Made by a program: the position numbers and the translations under genes. Of a DNA stretch of 64,000 bases, positions 61,465 to 64,000 are shown piece after piece. The number at the start of each line of letters is the position of its first letter. Position 1 is the first letter of the stretch. The notes under the pieces are model-generated. The model did not search any database and was not told where the DNA came from. It saw only the letters and a list, made by a program, of their open reading frames with translations. Source of the stretch: Bacillus sp. sid0103. GTDB lineage: Bacteria; Bacillota; Bacilli; Bacillales_B; DSM-18226. The stretch spans positions 124,001 to 188,000 of the forward strand of contig NZ_JAHUWN010000006.1 in assembly GCF_019219025.1 (NCBI RefSeq), given 5' to 3'.

Positions 61465-63417
61465 ATGGTTGATAGCCACAAATCAAAAGCATCTAACTAT
61501 AAAGTCCTAATAATTATGAAGCAAGCAATGGCAGTTAACAAAAAGCCGTTTCCGTGGCTTAAGGCCCTTTGTGCAGGTGTTGCTGCTGCTCTTCCTGTAA
61601 TAATTGGCTTATTATTGGATAACTTTGAATATGGGTTGTTGGCTGGGATGGGTGGCTTTACCTACCTTTATGTATTTAATATTCCATATGCGCAGCGTGC
61701 AAAAAAGCTATTTTTTGTCATCCTTGGCATGTGCTCGGTCACCGTATTAGGGACACTTGCTGCTCCTTATCCGCTTGCCATCTCCATTTTAATGGGATTT
61801 ATTGGAGCTGTCGCTATTTTTATTTTTGGAGCACTACGAATAGCGGGACCCTCTGCCATTTTTTTTGTGTTGGTTTTTGCGATGACAACAGGGATGCCGA
61901 TTCAACCAGAACTTGCTCCGTTGCGCGCTGGACTTGTGTTTCTTGGTGGTACCTTATCATGGTTTATTGCCATGGCAGGCTGGTTCTTTAATCCCCATGG
62001 CCCGGAAACAGAGGTCGTTAAAAGAGGTTATCTGGAATTGGCTGCGTTTCTGGATTCGGTTGGTACAAAGAAATTTAATGAGTCCAGAAATCGCTTGATG
62101 TCGGTACTAAAAGAAGCAGAGGAAACACTTGCTGCGGGATATATACCTTGGCGAACCACAGACCTATTTAATCGTTTATACGTGCTAAATAATCATGCTA
62201 ATAAAATCTTTTTATGTGTCCTTGAAAATTTTTCAGAACGTTATGTTATCCTTCCACCTGAATTAGGTCAGACTGTCCGGGAAATGGCTCATTCATTGGG
62301 GAAGAAGGATAAGAGTGAAGGCGGGACCAAAAAAATTCTCCAGCCTGTTGAGGTGGACGAAAAAGTGGTTCATTTATTTACAAAAGTTTATGATGCCGAT
62401 GCGATTATGAATGAACCAATTTCCAAAATAAATCAAACCATTCAAATCTTCAAACCATCTTATAAGACAGTTTTTATGGGAGCCTTTCATAAAGACTCGA
62501 TTGTTTTTATTACGGCGATACAACTTGGGGTTATCACAATCATTGCTGCTATTATTGCCTTTCAGTTTGGATTGGTCCGCTCCTATTGGGTGCCATTATC
62601 TTGTGTAGCTGTTTTGTCAGGTTCGACGATTGTAGCCACTTATCATCGTGCGATTCAAAGAGGATTTGGCACCATACTTGGTATCTTAATAGCTAGTTTC
62701 ATTCTAGCTACACACCCTGATGGCTATATAATTGCTTTTTTTATCTTACTATTGACGTTTATTACCGAACTTTTTATTGTGAAAAATTATGGATTAGCGG
62801 CCCTATTTTTTACACCGAATGCATTACTAATGGCAGAAAGCACAAGTCAGGAAAGCCTTAGCTTTGCTTATTTTGCTTCGGCTAGATTAATCGATGTTGT
62901 GATCGGAATTTGTATAGGTATCATCGGTATATGGTTGGTTGGAAGACGGTCCGCCTCTAGTCGACTGCCGCATTTAATTACCACAACCATTCGAAGTCAG
63001 GCGCATTTTTTGTTCATCCTCTTTTCAGAACAAGGGGATGGTTTTATTGCTTCTGAGAGTAGGGAATTGAAAAAAATGCGCACGAATATTATAAATTTAA
63101 TAACTCTCTATAATACAGCGGCGGGAGAGATTCCAGTTAATCAAAAGGCTGTGGAAAATTATTGGTCTGTTATTTTTGCGATTGAGCATTTAGGATATTT
63201 ACTAGAAAAATGTTCAAAAACTGAAGAGCGGCCATTTCTTTCGGATGAAAAACTGTCCAAGTTGCTCTATGTATTTGAGACGATGGCCAATGCTGCCGAG
63301 CGGCAACGTCCACCTTATTTAAAAAATGTCCCTGAAATCGAAGGTTTTTCTAGCATTAAAAATGAAATTATCCACCTGCAAAGATCGCTTCAAAGTGAAG
63401 TCAAGGTTTCTAAGTAA
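61465..63417 (+). CDS. FUSC family inner-membrane protein
   Basis: About 650 residues in the aromatic-acid-exporter/YccS-like (FUSC) arrangement. A first block of about six TM segments (about 30-175) is followed by a soluble domain (about 180-345). A second TM block (about 355-495, HKDSIVFITAIQLGVITIIAAIIAFQFGLVRSYWVPLSCVAVL, the repeated FUSC motif) precedes a C-terminal helical soluble region. Proposed roles for relatives are efflux of aromatic acids or other toxic metabolites; the substrate here is unknown. The start is uncertain: TTG at 61447 or ATG at 61465 (GGAAAGAAG upstream), or a later Met at 61516. Confidence 0.88.
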   Translation: MVDSHKSKASNYKVLIIMKQAMAVNKKPFPWLKALCAGVAAALPVIIGLLLDNFEYGLLAGMGGFTYLYVFNIPYAQRAKKLFFVILGMCSVTVLGTLAAPYPLAISILMGFIGAVAIFIFGALRIAGPSAIFFVLVFAMTTGMPIQPELAPLRAGLVFLGGTLSWFIAMAGWFFNPHGPETEVVKRGYLELAAFLDSVGTKKFNESRNRLMSVLKEAEETLAAGYIPWRTTDLFNRLYVLNNHANKIFLCVLENFSERYVILPPELGQTVREMAHSLGKKDKSEGGTKKILQPVEVDEKVVHLFTKVYDADAIMNEPISKINQTIQIFKPSYKTVFMGAFHKDSIVFITAIQLGVITIIAAIIAFQFGLVRSYWVPLSCVAVLSGSTIVATYHRAIQRGFGTILGILIASFILATHPDGYIIAFFILLLTFITELFIVKNYGLAALFFTPNALLMAESTSQESLSFAYFASARLIDVVIGICIGIIGIWLVGRRSASSRLPHLITTTIRSQAHFLFILFSEQGDGFIASESRELKKMRTNIINLITLYNTAAGEIPVNQKAVENYWSVIFAIEHLGYLLEKCSKTEERPFLSDEKLSKLLYVFETMANAAERQRPPYLKNVPEIEGFSSIKNEIIHLQRSLQSEVKVSK

Positions 63418-63419
63418 CG

Positions 63420-63581
63420 GCACCTGATATTATTGGGAAAGGCATCGCGAATCCGATTGGCCAGATCTGGACGGCCAAAATGATGTTGGACCATTTTGGT
63501 GAAGTGGAGTTGGGAAATTTATTGCTTGATACAATTGAGTGTGTAACAAATGCAGGGATCGGTTCCATTCCGATTAACTAG
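63420..63581 (+). pseudogene. C-terminal remnant of an isopropylmalate/tartrate-dehydrogenase-family gene
   Basis: The frame from 63420 to the TAG at 63579 has no start codon or ribosome site of its own. It reads APDIIGKGIANPIGQIWTAK then MMLDHFGEVELGNLLLDTIE. This is the conserved C-terminal block of decarboxylating beta-hydroxyacid dehydrogenases, closest in feel to tartrate/D-malate dehydrogenase (YcsA). It begins 2 bp after the FUSC stop. The first 300 or so codons of the gene are missing, so a deletion joined the FUSC gene region to this tail. Confidence 0.85.
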
Positions 63582-63611
63582 TTAATATATTGTAATGTAT
63601 TAACTAGTTAA
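63574..63611. promoter_or_regulatory. Two copies of palindrome TTAACTAGTTAA, 26 bp apart
   Basis: Perfect 12-bp palindromes at 63574-63585 and 63600-63611, just upstream of the last gene, with TATATT between them (a possible -10). This looks like a paired operator for a dimeric repressor. The first copy overlaps the pseudogene stop. Confidence 0.65.
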
Positions 63612-63627
63612 GACAGGGGTGGAACCG

Positions 63628-64000
63628 ATGTATTTATTCAAATCAATTTCGGGTGAAATTAAATCAGCAAAGCAAGTCTTTAAACATCAAACAAAAACAA
63701 AACGTCTGGTTTTAGCTGCTCTTTTTGCCAGCATTGCGGCAGTTCTCCAAGCTGCAGGCGGTTTTATTCCTGTCCTTGGGTATTTTATCAGTCCATTTGC
63801 AACAGCCCCAATCCTTCTCTGTTCGATGCTTTCACTTCCGCTTGGAGCTATGGCCTATTTTCTTACCAACTTATTGCTAGTTATCCTCCAGCCTAGCGAA
63901 TTGTTTGTCTTTCCATTTACAACTGGCTTACTAGGACTAGGCACCGGTTTCGCTTTTTACTTTTTCAAAAAAAGATTAACGATCATCGCAGTAGGTGCGG
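63628..64000 (+). CDS. Polytopic membrane protein, 3'-truncated by window
   Basis: An ATG with AGGGGTGG upstream opens a frame that runs off the window after 124 codons. A basic amphipathic start (KSAKQVFKHQTKTKR) precedes three or four membrane segments (LVLAALFASIAAVLQAAGGF, PILLCSMLSLPLGAMAYFL, LLGLGTGFAFYFF). The ALxAAL-type first helix is reminiscent of small-molecule transporter S-components (ECF type), but only part is visible and I cannot name it. Confidence 0.75.
   Translation, partial: MYLFKSISGEIKSAKQVFKHQTKTKRLVLAALFASIAAVLQAAGGFIPVLGYFISPFATAPILLCSMLSLPLGAMAYFLTNLLLVILQPSELFVFPFTTGLLGLGTGFAFYFFKKRLTIIAVGA

Overview
The window is a low-GC Gram-positive chromosome segment of the Bacillaceae type. 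Supporting signs are strong AGGAGG-type ribosome sites with frequent GTG/TTG starts, the order purM-purN-(purH)-purD, a divergent gltC/gltAB pair, ssuBACD in the Bacillus subtilis gene order, GlnR/TnrA and CcpA (cre) boxes, and a RocR/GabR-style sigma-54 activator. A Neobacillus-like soil bacillus is my inference; species cannot be settled from the sequence alone. No rRNA, tRNA, intact insertion sequence, prophage or CRISPR array was seen.

Layout. 1-3.5 kb: end of the purine operon. purM, purN and purD are intact, but purH is a wreck with an N-terminal deletion, two frame lesions and no transformylase domain. 3.5-4.1 kb: an array of 52-bp hairpin repeats. 4.2-11.3 kb: gltC and the glutamate synthase genes gltA-gltB. 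11.4-14.2 kb: DUF3231, YolD-like and RraB-like genes. 14.2-18.3 kb: the ssuBACD sulfonate operon behind a terminator and a tiny leader ORF. 18.4-25.7 kb: secreted GH18 chitinase, DinB-like protein, a glutamine synthetase paralog with GlnR and cre boxes, small membrane proteins, nitronate monooxygenase. 25.7-35.5 kb: YqcI-like protein, second prs, acyl-CoA synthetase, MATE exporter, PfkB kinase, purU, then a three-gene unit (FeS-type regulator, folE, CDGSH protein) and an SRPBCC protein. 35.5-39.5 kb: guanine deaminase, catalase, Dph6-like ATP pyrophosphatase. 39.5-39.8 kb: a second, unrelated 52-bp repeat array.

40-47.1 kb is the most system-like part. A PAS/AAA+/HTH sigma-54 activator is followed 3 bp later by a full-consensus -24/-12 promoter. 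That promoter drives a GldA-type alcohol dehydrogenase, a TauABC/SsuABC-type importer and a class III aminotransferase. Together they look like uptake of an amino-compound, transamination to an aldehyde, and reduction or oxidation of that aldehyde. 47.2-55.4 kb is a CcpA-marked carbohydrate or acid locus: TRAP transporter QMP, a YesM/YesN-like two-component pair and a secreted GH3 glycosidase.

55.5-64 kb holds small hypotheticals, including a protein with a ribbon-helix-helix-like tail and a DUF2161/PD-(D/E)XK-like protein. Then come malate synthase G, deoD, a FUSC membrane protein, and the remnant of a tartrate/isopropylmalate-dehydrogenase-type gene. The window ends inside a membrane protein gene preceded by two copies of a 12-bp palindrome. 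All functions are read from motifs and remembered family features; no database search was run.
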